A DNA stretch of 64,000 nt from Lysobacterales bacterium (GCA_017305135.1 JAFKNA010000005.1:310001-374000), one strand, 5' to 3'. Shown: positions 16,034-24,928, numbered from the stretch's first letter. Notes: generated by a model from the sequence alone, not told the origin. A program made the numbers and translations.

Positions 16034-17662
16034 TCAATCCTCCTCGAAGGCCGCGTTGCGCGGCAGTTCCGGGGCGATGCCGGATTCGAGCGCATCGCGC
16101 GCGCGCCAGAGGTCCGCGGTGCTGCCGCGGAACGGCTGGGTGAACACCGGCGCGGCCCGGACGCGGTAATTGCCGCTGTAGCCGGCGAGCAGGCCCTCCG
16201 GGTGCTCGCGCGCCCAGGCGAGGATCGCCGCTTCGCCGTGCAGCACCGGGATGGGGTGCGTCAGGCGCCCGGCGAATTGATACACGCCGTGGTGCGAGCC
16301 GAGGCTGGCCACGGCCTGGCCGCGGTCCTGCGCCGCCCGGATCTTCGCGGCGATCGGCTGCACGTCGTAGCGCGCTTCCGGGCCGTGCCCGACCGCGAAC
16401 TTCACCAGCAGGACCAGCAGCAGGGTGGCGATGGCGGCGCCGGCCGGATGCGCGCGACGGCGATCGAGAAGCAGCAGCGCCAGGCCGAGCAGCGCGATCA
16501 CCGCGCCGGCCCAGAGCGCCACGGCGGCGTTGCCATGGAGGTGATGGGGCGCGAGCCAGGGCACGGCCGCGAGCAGCAGCCCGGTCACGAGCAGCAGCAG
16601 CGCGAACGGCATGCTGCGCACCGCCAACGCGCCACGTGTCATGCCGACGGCCAGGAGCAGCGCGACCGCCGGGAACAATGGCAGGAGATAGTGCGCCTGC
16701 TTGCCGGACATCAGCGAGAACACGATGAAGGTCGGCACGAACCAGCCGAGGGCGAGACGCACGGCCGGCTCGCTGCCGAGCAGGCGCAGGCGCGCCCACG
16801 TGCCCTTGAGGGCGAGCGGCCAGGGCAGCAGCAGCGGCAGCAGCACGACCAGGTACCACCAGGCCGGTCGGGCATGCGCGCCTGTCCCCGCGGTGCCTTC
16901 GATGCGGTCGAAGGTCTGGCGCAGGAAGATTGCATGGGCATAGTCGGCGCCGCCGTGCCAGGCGGCCGGAAGCGCCCAGGCGAGGATGATGGCCGCACCG
17001 ATCAGCATCGCCAGCAGGAAGGCGCCGAAGAAGCGCCCGCGCCGGCCGGCGAGGCGGCTCGGATGCCACCAGGGTGCGGTCAGGGCGACGAAGGCGATGT
17101 CGAGCAGCATCACCGGCCCCTTCACCAGCATGCCGACACCGATGGCGAGGCCAGCCACGGCCACGCCGCGGCGCATGCGCCCGTCGGCAAGATCGCAGAT
17201 GCCGTGCACGCCAAGCAGCACGCAGGTGGCCAGCGGCACGTCGAACATGATCGCGTTGGCGAAGGCGGCGAAGTAGAGCGTGCCGAGCAGGAACCACGCC
17301 GCCAGCCGCGCACTTGCCTGCGAGGCGGTCAGGCGCAAGGCGAGGCGGTACATCAGGGCCAGGCTTGCGAGCGAGCAGGCCAGCGTCACCGCCCGTGCCG
17401 TCCAGGCATGCACGCCGCTCGCCATCCAGCCGAGGTTGATCAGCCAGAACAGCATCGGCGGCTTCTGCGCGTAGGGCGCACCGTTGAGGTGCGGCACCAG
17501 GAAATCGCCGCCCTCGCGCATCTCCCAGGCCACGGCGAGATAACGCGTCTCGTCGATCGGCAGCGGCGGCAGCAGGAACACCACCGGCACGAGGAACAGC
17601 AGCGCCGCGGGCCAGGGATGTTCAAGCACGTCCCGCCAGGGTGTCTGGCGGAAGGCGTTCAT
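16034..17662 (-). CDS. ArnT-like glycosyltransferase (GT83/PMT-type membrane protein)
   Basis: A 542-residue inner-membrane protein with about 11-12 hydrophobic helices. The first periplasmic loop carries PLPIDETRYLAVAWEMREG with the acidic D-E pair typical of ArnT/PMT enzymes. PHLNGAPYAQKPPMLFWLI and LSGKQ-type SGKQAHYLLPLFP follow. A soluble C-terminal part of about 130 residues is present. The family transfers sugars from undecaprenyl or dolichyl lipid carriers to lipid A or proteins. No arn pathway genes are nearby, so the sugar and acceptor cannot be named. I chose the ATG at 17662 (MNAFRQTPWR); 45 further codons upstream run into a putative mobile element. Confidence 0.85.
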   Translation of the reverse strand: MNAFRQTPWRDVLEHPWPAALLFLVPVVFLLPPLPIDETRYLAVAWEMREGGDFLVPHLNGAPYAQKPPMLFWLINLGWMASGVHAWTARAVTLACSLASLALMYRLALRLTASQASARLAAWFLLGTLYFAAFANAIMFDVPLATCVLLGVHGICDLADGRMRRGVAVAGLAIGVGMLVKGPVMLLDIAFVALTAPWWHPSRLAGRRGRFFGAFLLAMLIGAAIILAWALPAAWHGGADYAHAIFLRQTFDRIEGTAGTGAHARPAWWYLVVLLPLLLPWPLALKGTWARLRLLGSEPAVRLALGWFVPTFIVFSLMSGKQAHYLLPLFPAVALLLAVGMTRGALAVRSMPFALLLLVTGLLLAAVPWLAPHHLHGNAAVALWAGAVIALLGLALLLLDRRRAHPAGAAIATLLLVLLVKFAVGHGPEARYDVQPIAAKIRAAQDRGQAVASLGSHHGVYQFAGRLTHPIPVLHGEAAILAWAREHPEGLLAGYSGNYRVRAAPVFTQPFRGSTADLWRARDALESGIAPELPRNAAFEED

Positions 17663-17741
17663 TGGAAGGGAACTCACGATGCTGCGGTTCGGGGACGGTG
17701 CGCGATGGTGGCATGGCGCCCACACGCGGCCAAGCCGGTCA

Positions 17742-17885
17742 GAGCTTGTGAAAAATTGCACATCCTGCCCAATTTTCCAGTCGCGGGTCCGGAACACGCC
17801 CGAACCTGCTCCCGCGAATCAGGCACTTGCGTGCCCGCTTCGGCCATCCGTGGCCGGGCTGGGAGTCTGTTGTTTTCACAAACTC
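17742..17885. mobile_element. Putative 144-bp MITE with 13-bp inverted ends and 3-bp duplication
   Basis: GAGCTTGTGAAAA (17742-17754) and its inverted copy TTTTCACAAACTC (17873-17885) agree in 12 of 13 positions. Both are flanked directly by TCA (17739-17741 and 17886-17888), as expected of a target-site duplication. There is no ORF inside. The right-hand TCA is also the TGA stop codon of the DUF2333 gene. Only one copy is seen here, so mobility is inferred from the ends alone. Confidence 0.55.
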
Positions 17886-18896
17886 TCAGCCGCGCTTGAG
17901 CAGCTCCCGCAGGTCGATGATCGCGGCGTTGGCGCGCGAGATGTAATTGGCCATCACCAGCGAATGGTTGGCGAAGAAGCCGAATGGCGCCCCGTTCAGC
18001 ACCACCGGGCTGTGCAGCGGGAGCTGCGATTCCTCCAGTTCCCGGATCACCTGCTCGAAGCTGACCGTCGCGTTCTTGCTGCGCAGGATCGGCGCGAAGT
18101 CGATACGGATCGCCTCCAGCTGCTGGCGCAGCGCCCAGGTGTAGCCGCGCGCCTCGTAGAAGTTGTCGTCGATCTTCGTCCACGGCGTCTTGACCATGAG
18201 CGAGCCGGCCCTGGCGTCCTGCCCCGGCGCCTCGCCCGGCTGGTCGGCATCGGTGTCGATGCGGTCCTGGCCGACGCTGGCGGACAGCCGCTGCGACAGC
18301 GAACCCAGCCGCGCCGAGGCCACCTGCAGGAAATCGGCGAGGTTGTCGGCGCGCGCGTAGAACTGCGCGCCGTCGCCGCTGCCGAGCCGCCTGAAGTAGG
18401 CATCGACGTAGCCGATGCCCTTGCGGTACTGGCTTTCCGAGCTCGGCAGCATCCAGCGGTCGCTCGGCGAGCTGAACAGCGGATCGGCTTCCTGCAGGTC
18501 GCGATCCTCGACCGATTGCGTCTGCGAGCGGCTGAACTCGTTGCGCAGCGCACGCGCGAGGTCGCGGGTGGCGGTCAGCACGCCGAATTCCCAGTTCGGC
18601 ACGTTGTCCATCAGCACGCCCGGCGGCAGGCGATCGTTACTGAGGTAGCCGCCGCGCTTGTCGAGCAGGGTCTGCGCGCCCGCGGCGAGGGTCGCGGCGG
18701 TCACCGAGCCGGTGACGATGCGCGCGTCGAGGCGCTGGGCGCGGGCTTCCGTCGCCTGCTGGACGTCGAAATGCGGCGGCTCGTAATCCCACCACCACAT
18801 CAGCAGCAGGATCGCCAACACGTAGGCGGCAACGGCCACCAGCACCGCGAGCAGCGGCCAGGCCCGGCGCCGGGCCGCCACGGTGGACGTTTCCAT
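17886..18896 (-). CDS. DUF2333 family protein, membrane-anchored
   Basis: 336 residues with one N-terminal transmembrane segment (PLLAVLVAVAAYVLAILLLM), followed by WWWDYEPPHF and a large periplasmic part. Family-typical stretches include LLDKRGGYLSNDRLPPG, DNVPNWEFGVL, KIDDNFYEARGYTWAL and NHSLVMANYISRANAAIIDL. The family is conserved in gammaproteobacteria without a firm function. Of two ATGs (18902, 18896) I prefer 18896, which has CGGAG seven bases upstream. Its stop codon coincides with the duplication flanking the putative MITE. Confidence 0.85.
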   Translation of the reverse strand: METSTVAARRRAWPLLAVLVAVAAYVLAILLLMWWWDYEPPHFDVQQATEARAQRLDARIVTGSVTAATLAAGAQTLLDKRGGYLSNDRLPPGVLMDNVPNWEFGVLTATRDLARALRNEFSRSQTQSVEDRDLQEADPLFSSPSDRWMLPSSESQYRKGIGYVDAYFRRLGSGDGAQFYARADNLADFLQVASARLGSLSQRLSASVGQDRIDTDADQPGEAPGQDARAGSLMVKTPWTKIDDNFYEARGYTWALRQQLEAIRIDFAPILRSKNATVSFEQVIRELEESQLPLHSPVVLNGAPFGFFANHSLVMANYISRANAAIIDLRELLKRG

Positions 18897-18940
18897 GGGC
18901 ATCTCCGAAAGGTTCCCACCCTCAACGGGCAGGGGAGAGC

Positions 18941-19573
18941 TTACTTCCTTGTGCGCGGTCCCACCTCGCGCACCTTCGCCGCCGGCTTCATCATCGATGG
19001 CCGGGTCGATTTCGGCTTGGCGGGCTCGCCCTTCTCGCCGAAGTCCTCCATCAGCGTCTTCATGTCCTCGGCGTGCTCCTCCTCGACCGCCAGGATCTCC
19101 TCCAGCATGCGCCGGGTGGTGGTGTCGGCATCGCCGATGAAGTTGATGATCTCGCGATAGCTGTCGATGGCGATGCGCTCGGCGACCAGGTTCTCCTCGA
19201 TCATCGCGGCGAGGTCGTCGGGCACCACGAACTCGGAATGACTGCGGCTGGAGAGACCATCGGGTTCGAAATTGGGCGTGCCATCGAGCTGGGTGATGCG
19301 CTCGGCGATCTGGTCGGCGTGCTGCTGCTCCTCGTTGGCGTGCTCCAGGAACTCGGCGGCGACGCTCTTCGCGTTGATGCCGGAAGCGAGGTAGTAGTGC
19401 GCCTTGTAGCGCAGCACGCAGACGATCTCGGTCGCCAGCGCCTCGTTGAGGAGCTTCAGCACGGTGTCGCGATCGAGCGTGTAGCTCGGCGTGATCGCGC
19501 CCTGCTCCATGTGGCGGCGGGCGCGGTCGCGGATCGTCTGGATGTCGGAAAGGAACGGTTTCGCAGCGGCCAT
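18941..19573 (-). CDS. Ferritin-like (bacterioferritin-type) protein
   Basis: 210 residues. Four-helix ferritin pattern with ligands in LNEALATEIVCVLRYKAHYY, EFLEHANEEQQHADQIAERI, IEENLVAERIAIDSYREIIN and ILAVEEEHAEDMKTLMEDF, that is, E and ExxH pairs for a di-iron site. A basic Lys/Pro-rich tail (about residues 180-210) follows and could bind DNA or a partner. Members store iron or act in oxidative defence; the exact subclass is unsure. AAGGGAG stands eight bases before the ATG at 19573. Confidence 0.85.
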   Translation of the reverse strand: MAAAKPFLSDIQTIRDRARRHMEQGAITPSYTLDRDTVLKLLNEALATEIVCVLRYKAHYYLASGINAKSVAAEFLEHANEEQQHADQIAERITQLDGTPNFEPDGLSSRSHSEFVVPDDLAAMIEENLVAERIAIDSYREIINFIGDADTTTRRMLEEILAVEEEHAEDMKTLMEDFGEKGEPAKPKSTRPSMMKPAAKVREVGPRTRK

Positions 19574-19732
19574 CCTGTCTCTCCCTTGTCTGGTCATGCC
19601 GGCAGTCGCAGCATGTGGGCGCGGCCGCCCTGTGGGCCGCAAGCCGGAATTGTCGTGGAGCGCGCTGGCACGCCCGCTGAACGCCAGCCGGCCTTCGGCT
19701 ACCATCGGGGAACCGTCACTGCAGCCGCGACC

Positions 19733-20368
19733 ATGCTCGTCATCCCCGGCCGTCCGCTCCTCGACAAGAACCGCCTGGTCGGCCGCTGCACGCGGCTGGA
19801 TCTGCGCGTCGACGCCGCCCGGGTATTGGCGGAGGTCGAATCGATCCCTCCCCAGCACTGGGGCGGCCAGGGCGGGCGCGTGGGCGTGCATCGGCCGGCG
19901 CAGGCGGTGTTCCTGCGCGGCTTCGCGCCCGCCGAGGGCGACCGGCCGATCGCGGATCGCGAAGCGCTGGCGTTCGTGCCTAGCCTGCGCAGACTGATCC
20001 ACGAGGACATCGGCGCGCCGCCGCTGCGTTGCCTGCTGGCGCTGCTCCCGGGCGGCGCGGTGATCGCGCCGCACGTCGACCAGGCCCCCTATTTCGGCCA
20101 GACGATCCGCATCCACGTGCCGATCGTGACCCACGAAAAGGTCTGGATGTTCAGCGTCGACCGCAGCTTCCGCATGGCGCCGGGCGAGGTGTGGGCGCTC
20201 AACAACTCCAACCTGCACGCGGTGTGGAATGCCGATCCGGAGCGCGCGCGCATCCACATGATCTGCGACTTCCTGCCGAGCCCGCGCCTGCTCGAGCGGC
20301 TGGTCGCCGGCGAACGCGATCTCGGCGAGGACCGGCCCGACGTGCGCGAACACCTGTTCGCGGCCTGA
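19733..20368 (+). CDS. Aspartyl/asparaginyl beta-hydroxylase family 2OG-Fe(II) oxygenase
   Basis: 211 residues. The jelly-roll core shows the HxD motif His114-x-Asp116 (GGAVIAPHVDQAPYFGQ), the distal metal His162 (NNSNLHAVWN) and the 2-oxoglutarate Arg173 (RARIHMICDF). All iron and cosubstrate ligands are therefore present. The family hydroxylates Asp or Asn, in proteins or in free or carrier-bound form. There is no signal peptide. It converges with a second gene that carries the same domain fused to a sulfotransferase (20477-22318), with a palindromic terminator-like repeat between them. Confidence 0.85.
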   Translation: MLVIPGRPLLDKNRLVGRCTRLDLRVDAARVLAEVESIPPQHWGGQGGRVGVHRPAQAVFLRGFAPAEGDRPIADREALAFVPSLRRLIHEDIGAPPLRCLLALLPGGAVIAPHVDQAPYFGQTIRIHVPIVTHEKVWMFSVDRSFRMAPGEVWALNNSNLHAVWNADPERARIHMICDFLPSPRLLERLVAGERDLGEDRPDVREHLFAA

Positions 20369-20420
20369 CACGGACGGGTTGCAGGGCCGCCCCGCGAGCC
20401 TGCCATGGTGTCCGGGCGCT

Positions 20421-20465
20421 CCCAGGTGCGCTCCTGCACGGCGCTGACGTAGGAGCGCACCTGGG
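20421..20465. repeat. GTAG/REP-type palindrome; probable bidirectional terminator
   Basis: A perfect 15-bp inverted repeat (CCCAGGTGCGCTCCT at 20421-20435, complement at 20451-20465) with a 15-base loop lies between the two convergent oxygenase genes. The core belongs to the main repeat family. Confidence 0.8.
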
Positions 20466-20476
20466 CGCGACCATGG

Positions 20477-22318
20477 CTATGCCGGCAGCGGGGCGCCCGC
20501 GAACGCCGCCGCGCGCTCGACCACCCCGGCATGCGGCTCGAGGGCGGCCAGGATCTCGGCCTCGCGGCGCCGCCACTTGTCCGCCGCCGGCGCCGACACG
20601 GTGTGGTTGGCCAGCGGCAGCTCGCCGCCGAGCGCGCGATCCCAGCCGAGCCCAAGCGCGCCGGCGATGCGCCGCATCTCGTCCTCGGGAGCGGCCAGGA
20701 AGCTGTCGTAGCGGGCGATCACGATGCGTTCCGGGTCAATTGATCCCAGGTCGTCAAGGAGGGTCGCGGTGGTGGTGGCCCACTGCGCGGCGACGACCTC
20801 GGCCAGCGGCTTGCCGATGAGTTCGCGCCAGCCCGGCACCAGCAGCAGCGACCACGGCAGGCCGCTCCAGCCCGGCAGATCCGGATAGGTGCGGAAGCCG
20901 CCCGATTCCCAGGCTTCCATCATGCTGGCCAGCACCTCGCGTGGGTCGCGCCACAGGTAGACGAAGCGTGCACCCGGAAAGACTTCGCGCAGGAACGGGA
21001 TGCGCAGCGCATTCTTCGGGGTCTTCTCCAGCATGCGGACCGCTCCGCCGGCGGGTGGGCGACCCTCGCGATCCACCAGCCGCGCGGCATAGCGCTCCCG
21101 TAGCGAGGCCGCGACGGCCGGCGTGGCGTCGGCCGCGGCGAGGCGGTTGGAGTCGTAGCCGCGGCCCGGCACGTCCAGGCCCGGGATGCCCTCGACCACG
21201 CCATGTCCCTCGCCGCCGATGGTGTGGAGCCCGGGCGCCTGCGCCAGCGTCTCGAACATCAGGGTGGATCCGGAACGCGGCGAGGACACGACGAACACCG
21301 GCTGCTCGATCCGTGCCGCCCCACGCGCCGGACGGACGCCCACGCCGCCGCTGCGGCTCGATTCCTCGGTGGGCGCGGGGACATCCGGCAGCGGCGCGGC
21401 ACGGCCCAGCAGTCCGCTGGCTGCGGCGGCGAGCGATGCCCCGTTGTGCAGCGGCATGTCGCTGCCGAGGCGGTGCATCTCGCGCAGGAACCCGTCCAGC
21501 AGCTTGCGGTACATCGGTGCGCCCTCGGCGGCGCTGCCGAAGCGGTACCAGAGCGCCTGCCACTCGCCGACGAAGGCGGTCGCGATGCCGGCAACCGCCT
21601 GGATGTTCGGGTGCTTCAGCATTTCCGAGAGCAGGAACTGCACGTGCCCGCGCACTTCCCAGAACGTCATCGGCGTCATCAGGTTGACCGATTCGAACTC
21701 GAGCTCGGGGACGTGCGACGGGTCGGGCGCGACCATGCGCGCCTGCCAGCCCTCGCGCGGGGCGAGGTGCGAGCGGCCGCCGCCGGCCAGGCGCCAGAAG
21801 CGCGGGCTGCCAATGGTGTCGACGACCAGGTGCACGCGCGGACGGTCGTCGTCGTTGAGCACGCGGTGCAGGCGCCAGGTGTCGAAGATCCAGCACTCGC
21901 CGGCGGCCATGTTGACCTCGGCGTCACCGCACTGGAAGCGCACCGTGGGCCGGGTGAGGATCGGCACGTGCACGCGCACGCGCTCGTTCCAGTAATGATT
22001 GGTGTCCGCGTGCAGCGACACTTCCGAGCCGCCAGCCAGGCGCATCAGGCGGATCCGGCCCAGCACCGCCTGCAGGCTGCCCAGCACCTGGCGAAGATAA
22101 GGGCTCTCCTGCAGTGCCTGCGTGGGCCGCATCGGCCCCTGCAAGGCATCCCCGCGCAAGGGGTCCCCGTCCACGGCGGCCAGCGGCAGCGCGCTGTTGC
22201 CCGGAATGCCATCGGGATGCGCGCGCCACATCGACTCGTCGAAGCGGCCGATTTCCGCGGCGAGCGCGTCCGCGTCGAACAGCAACGGCAACTGGATGAA
22301 GGGGGCGGGCAGTTTCAT
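20477..22318 (-). CDS. Aspartyl/asparaginyl beta-hydroxylase - sulfotransferase fusion
   Basis: 613 residues with two enzymes. N-terminal oxygenase (about 1-215): His103-x-Asp105 in SEVSLHADTNHYWNE, distal His151 in FDTWRLHRVL, Arg161 in RPRVHLVV. A helical linker (215-335) includes VGEWQALWYRF. C-terminal sulfotransferase (about 338-600): the PAPS 5'-phosphosulfate loop VVSSPRSGSTLMFETL (343-358) and the 3'-phosphate motif FVYLWRDPREVLASMM. Both active sites look intact. The ATG at 22318 (MKLPAPFIQLP) was chosen; upstream codons are non-coding in character. A two-step modification (hydroxylation, then O-sulfation) of one substrate is an attractive inference; the substrate is unknown. Confidence 0.85.
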   Translation of the reverse strand: MKLPAPFIQLPLLFDADALAAEIGRFDESMWRAHPDGIPGNSALPLAAVDGDPLRGDALQGPMRPTQALQESPYLRQVLGSLQAVLGRIRLMRLAGGSEVSLHADTNHYWNERVRVHVPILTRPTVRFQCGDAEVNMAAGECWIFDTWRLHRVLNDDDRPRVHLVVDTIGSPRFWRLAGGGRSHLAPREGWQARMVAPDPSHVPELEFESVNLMTPMTFWEVRGHVQFLLSEMLKHPNIQAVAGIATAFVGEWQALWYRFGSAAEGAPMYRKLLDGFLREMHRLGSDMPLHNGASLAAAASGLLGRAAPLPDVPAPTEESSRSGGVGVRPARGAARIEQPVFVVSSPRSGSTLMFETLAQAPGLHTIGGEGHGVVEGIPGLDVPGRGYDSNRLAAADATPAVAASLRERYAARLVDREGRPPAGGAVRMLEKTPKNALRIPFLREVFPGARFVYLWRDPREVLASMMEAWESGGFRTYPDLPGWSGLPWSLLLVPGWRELIGKPLAEVVAAQWATTTATLLDDLGSIDPERIVIARYDSFLAAPEDEMRRIAGALGLGWDRALGGELPLANHTVSAPAADKWRRREAEILAALEPHAGVVERAAAFAGAPLPA

Positions 22319-22464
22319 GGAGGCATCCGTAGTGGCGGCCAGCGGCGCCGATCGGCGCTGGCGAACCGGGCATGATAGTGCCTCTCTCCCGCACATGGCG
22401 GCGCAGGCAGCGACCGCGCCGCCGACGCACCCGCGCGGCGCTCACACCATCCTGCTCCGCAGGA

Positions 22465-22944
22465 TCAGCGTGGATCGATACGGGCGACCTGCTCGCGGCG
22501 CAGCGTGTAGGTCGCGGTGCCGCCGGCGCGGCGCACCTCCAGCGTCACCTCGCGGGCGCTGGCGGCCGCCACCACGCCGCGGTGCACGCGCTCGCCGGTG
22601 GTCACCAGGGTGACCCGGTGGCCGACAAGGCGCGCGAGATCGGCAAACGGGACTCCTTCAGCGGCCGCGGAGGGCACCGCGCCGGACCCGTCCGCGGCGT
22701 GTGGCGGCGGTGGTTCGGGGGCGACGACTTCGACCATCACCGGCGACTCCGCGGCCGGCCTGTCCTGCAAGCCGCGGGTCACCGCGGCACCCGCCGGCGC
22801 GGTCGGAGCGCCCGCGAGTTCCGCCTGCATCTGGGCGGCGACCCGTTCCTCGTCGCCGGAAGCGGCTTGCCCGGCCTCGGCGGCCAGGCAGAAGAGAGCG
22901 GCCAGCAGGCCGCCGGCGAGGCGATCGATGCGCAATGGAAGCAC
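22465..22944 (-). CDS. Exported hypothetical protein
   Basis: 159 residues from a GTG at 22944 that gives a standard signal peptide (MLPLRIDRLAGGLLAALFCL, cleavage near AEAGQA). A low-complexity Ala/Pro region follows. The C-terminus is a small beta-rich domain (VGHRVTLVTTGERVHRGVV, EVTLEVRRAGGTATYTLRRE) resembling an SH3- or LSm-like barrel. I do not recognise the family. It lies 71 bp after pepP on the same strand and may be the third gene of ygfB-pepP. Confidence 0.6.
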   Translation of the reverse strand: MLPLRIDRLAGGLLAALFCLAAEAGQAASGDEERVAAQMQAELAGAPTAPAGAAVTRGLQDRPAAESPVMVEVVAPEPPPPHAADGSGAVPSAAAEGVPFADLARLVGHRVTLVTTGERVHRGVVAAASAREVTLEVRRAGGTATYTLRREQVARIDPR

Positions 22945-23015
22945 CCCCGTGTGCCGGCGCGGCCGGCGTGCGCAGGGATGGGAGCACAAACCGGCGGTGA
23001 TTTCCGCCGTCCAGG

Positions 23016-24365
23016 TCACGCGCGCCGGGCGCGGCCGCGCGAAGCGCCGGCCGGCTGCGCCTTCGCCATCAGCGCTTCGATCGCGTCGGGATCCTTCGGC
23101 ACGCCGGATGAGATCACCTCCGGCTCACCGCGCGTCACCACCACGTCATCCTCGATGCGGATGCCGATGCCGCGGTACTCGGCCGGCACGTCCTCGAGGT
23201 CGGGCGCGACGTAGAGGCCCGGCTCGACGGTGACCACCATGCCCGGTTCGAGCTGGCGGAACTCGCCGTCGATGCGGTAATCGCCGACATCGTGCACGTC
23301 AAGGCCCAGCCAGTGCCCGGTCTTGTGCATGTAGAACTTCCGGTAGCGGTGGTTGCGCAGGTTGGTGGCGACGCTGCCGCGCAGCAGGCCGAGTCGCACC
23401 AGCCCGCGCGTCAGCACGCCCACCGCGGCCTGGTGGAAGGCGTCGAAGGAGCGCCCGGGGCGCACCTCGTCGATGGCGGCGAGCTGCGATTCCAGCACCA
23501 GTTCGTAGAGCGCGCGCTGCGCCGGCGTAAAGCGGCCATTGACCGGCCAGGTGCGCGTGATGTCGGAGGCATAGCACTGGAACTCGGCGCCGGCATCGAC
23601 CAGCAGCAGGTCGCCGTCCGCCAACGTGCCATCGTTGGCGCGGTAATGCAGCACGCAGGCGTTGGCGCCACTGCCGACGATCGGCTCGTAACTCGGCACC
23701 GCACCGTGGCGTCGCAAGGTGTGCAGAAGCTCGGCCTCGATCTCGTGTTCGTTCATCCCGGCGCGCGTGGCGCCCATGGCCCGCAGGTGCGCCTCCGCGG
23801 CGATCTTCGCGGCCCTGCGCATCAGGCGCAGTTCGCCGCGCGACTTGTAGAGGCGCAGGTCGTGCAGGAGGTGCGACAGCGCCACGAACTCGTGCGGCGG
23901 CGTCGCGCCCTGCCGAACCAGCGCGCGCACGCGGTTGACCCAGCCGATCAGCTTGAGGTCGAACTCGGTATCGCGCCCGAAGTGGTAGTAGACGCGCCGG
24001 CGTCCTTCGATCAGGCCGGGCAGGATGTCGTCGATGTCGTCGATCGGGAACGCATCGTCGATGGCGAGCGCCCCGACGGCGGCGTCGGTGCCGAGGCGCG
24101 GCCCGTCCCAGCGCTCGCGCTCCGGATCGCGTTCGCGGCAGAACAGGATCACCTGGCCGGCGGCCCGCCCGGGCACCAGCGCGAGCACGGCGCCGGGCTC
24201 GCCGAAGCCGGTCAGGTAATGGAAGTCGCTGTCCTGCCGATACGGGTAATGCGCGTCGTTGTTGCGCACCCGCTCGGGCGCGGCGGCGACGATCACGATT
24301 GCGCCGCTGCCCGCCATGCGCATCAACTGGCGCCGGCGGCGCACGAATTCCGGGGTTTCGATCAT
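23016..24365 (-). CDS. pepP: Xaa-Pro aminopeptidase P
   Basis: A 449-residue cytosolic metallopeptidase releasing N-terminal residues before proline. The N-terminal creatinase-like domain (VVIAAAPERVRNNDAHYPYRQDSDF, YLTGFGEP) is followed by the pita-bread domain with metal ligands: LLLVDAGAEFQCYASDITRTWP (two Asp), HKTGHWLGLDVHDVG (His), VVTVEPGLYV (Glu) and GIGIRIEDDVVVT (Glu). The length matches E. coli PepP. The ATG at 24365 is 14 bp after the stop codon of the ygfB-like gene, the classical ygfB-pepP order. No ubiH follows here. Confidence 0.94.
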   Translation of the reverse strand: MIETPEFVRRRRQLMRMAGSGAIVIVAAAPERVRNNDAHYPYRQDSDFHYLTGFGEPGAVLALVPGRAAGQVILFCRERDPERERWDGPRLGTDAAVGALAIDDAFPIDDIDDILPGLIEGRRRVYYHFGRDTEFDLKLIGWVNRVRALVRQGATPPHEFVALSHLLHDLRLYKSRGELRLMRRAAKIAAEAHLRAMGATRAGMNEHEIEAELLHTLRRHGAVPSYEPIVGSGANACVLHYRANDGTLADGDLLLVDAGAEFQCYASDITRTWPVNGRFTPAQRALYELVLESQLAAIDEVRPGRSFDAFHQAAVGVLTRGLVRLGLLRGSVATNLRNHRYRKFYMHKTGHWLGLDVHDVGDYRIDGEFRQLEPGMVVTVEPGLYVAPDLEDVPAEYRGIGIRIEDDVVVTRGEPEVISSGVPKDPDAIEALMAKAQPAGASRGRARRA

Positions 24366-24379
24366 CTCCGGCCTGCGCT

Positions 24380-24928
24380 TCAATGGACCGAATGACTGCC
24401 GCGCGCGCCGCCGCTCACTTCGCGGTGCAGCAGCGCCGCGGCGGTGCGGACGAAGTCGAGCACGTCGCCGAAGGCCTGTTCGTCCTCCCGCTCCGTGGCG
24501 TCGAAGCGCGTCGCGGCGATCATGCCGAAGTCGGCCAGGATCGAGCTGACGTCTTCGGAGAGCGCGGACCCGGTCAGCGCGCCGGCCAGCCCGCAGCCGC
24601 CAAGGAAGCCGCGGCACCACTCGGCAAGCGCAGTCGCGCGCTGCGCCAGCGGCGCGTCATCCGCCGGCAGCAGGGGCGCGACGTCGGCGCAGGGTCCGTC
24701 GAACTGTGCCCGGCAATCGCTGTAGAGGCGCTGCAGCACCGGCGCGCCGGCAAGCGCATCGGGCGCCAGGTCCAGTTGCAGCGCCTGCGGCCAGTCGGCC
24801 ACGCCGGCGCTGCCGCCGGCGCAGAGGTATCCGCTGAGGGAACCGTGCAGGTCGCTGGCATCGATGCCGAGCCGCAGGTTCGAGAGCGAACGGACGACTT
24901 CGGCGTGGCTGGGCGGCGGTGGAAGCAT
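24380..24928 (-). CDS. ygfB: UPF0149 family protein (YgfB)
   Basis: 182 residues. Family features are DASDLHGSLSGYLCAGG near the start and a Cys-rich helical middle (EWCRGFLGGCGLAG). The C-terminus has EDEQAFGDVLDFVRTAAALLHRE. UPF0149 proteins are small cytoplasmic proteins; YgfB in Pseudomonas has been linked to transcriptional repression of amidase genes. It precedes pepP directly. The ATG at 24928 was chosen; the divergent GGDEF-EAL gene begins 137 bp away. Confidence 0.85.
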   Translation of the reverse strand: MLPPPPSHAEVVRSLSNLRLGIDASDLHGSLSGYLCAGGSAGVADWPQALQLDLAPDALAGAPVLQRLYSDCRAQFDGPCADVAPLLPADDAPLAQRATALAEWCRGFLGGCGLAGALTGSALSEDVSSILADFGMIAATRFDATEREDEQAFGDVLDFVRTAAALLHREVSGGARGSHSVH

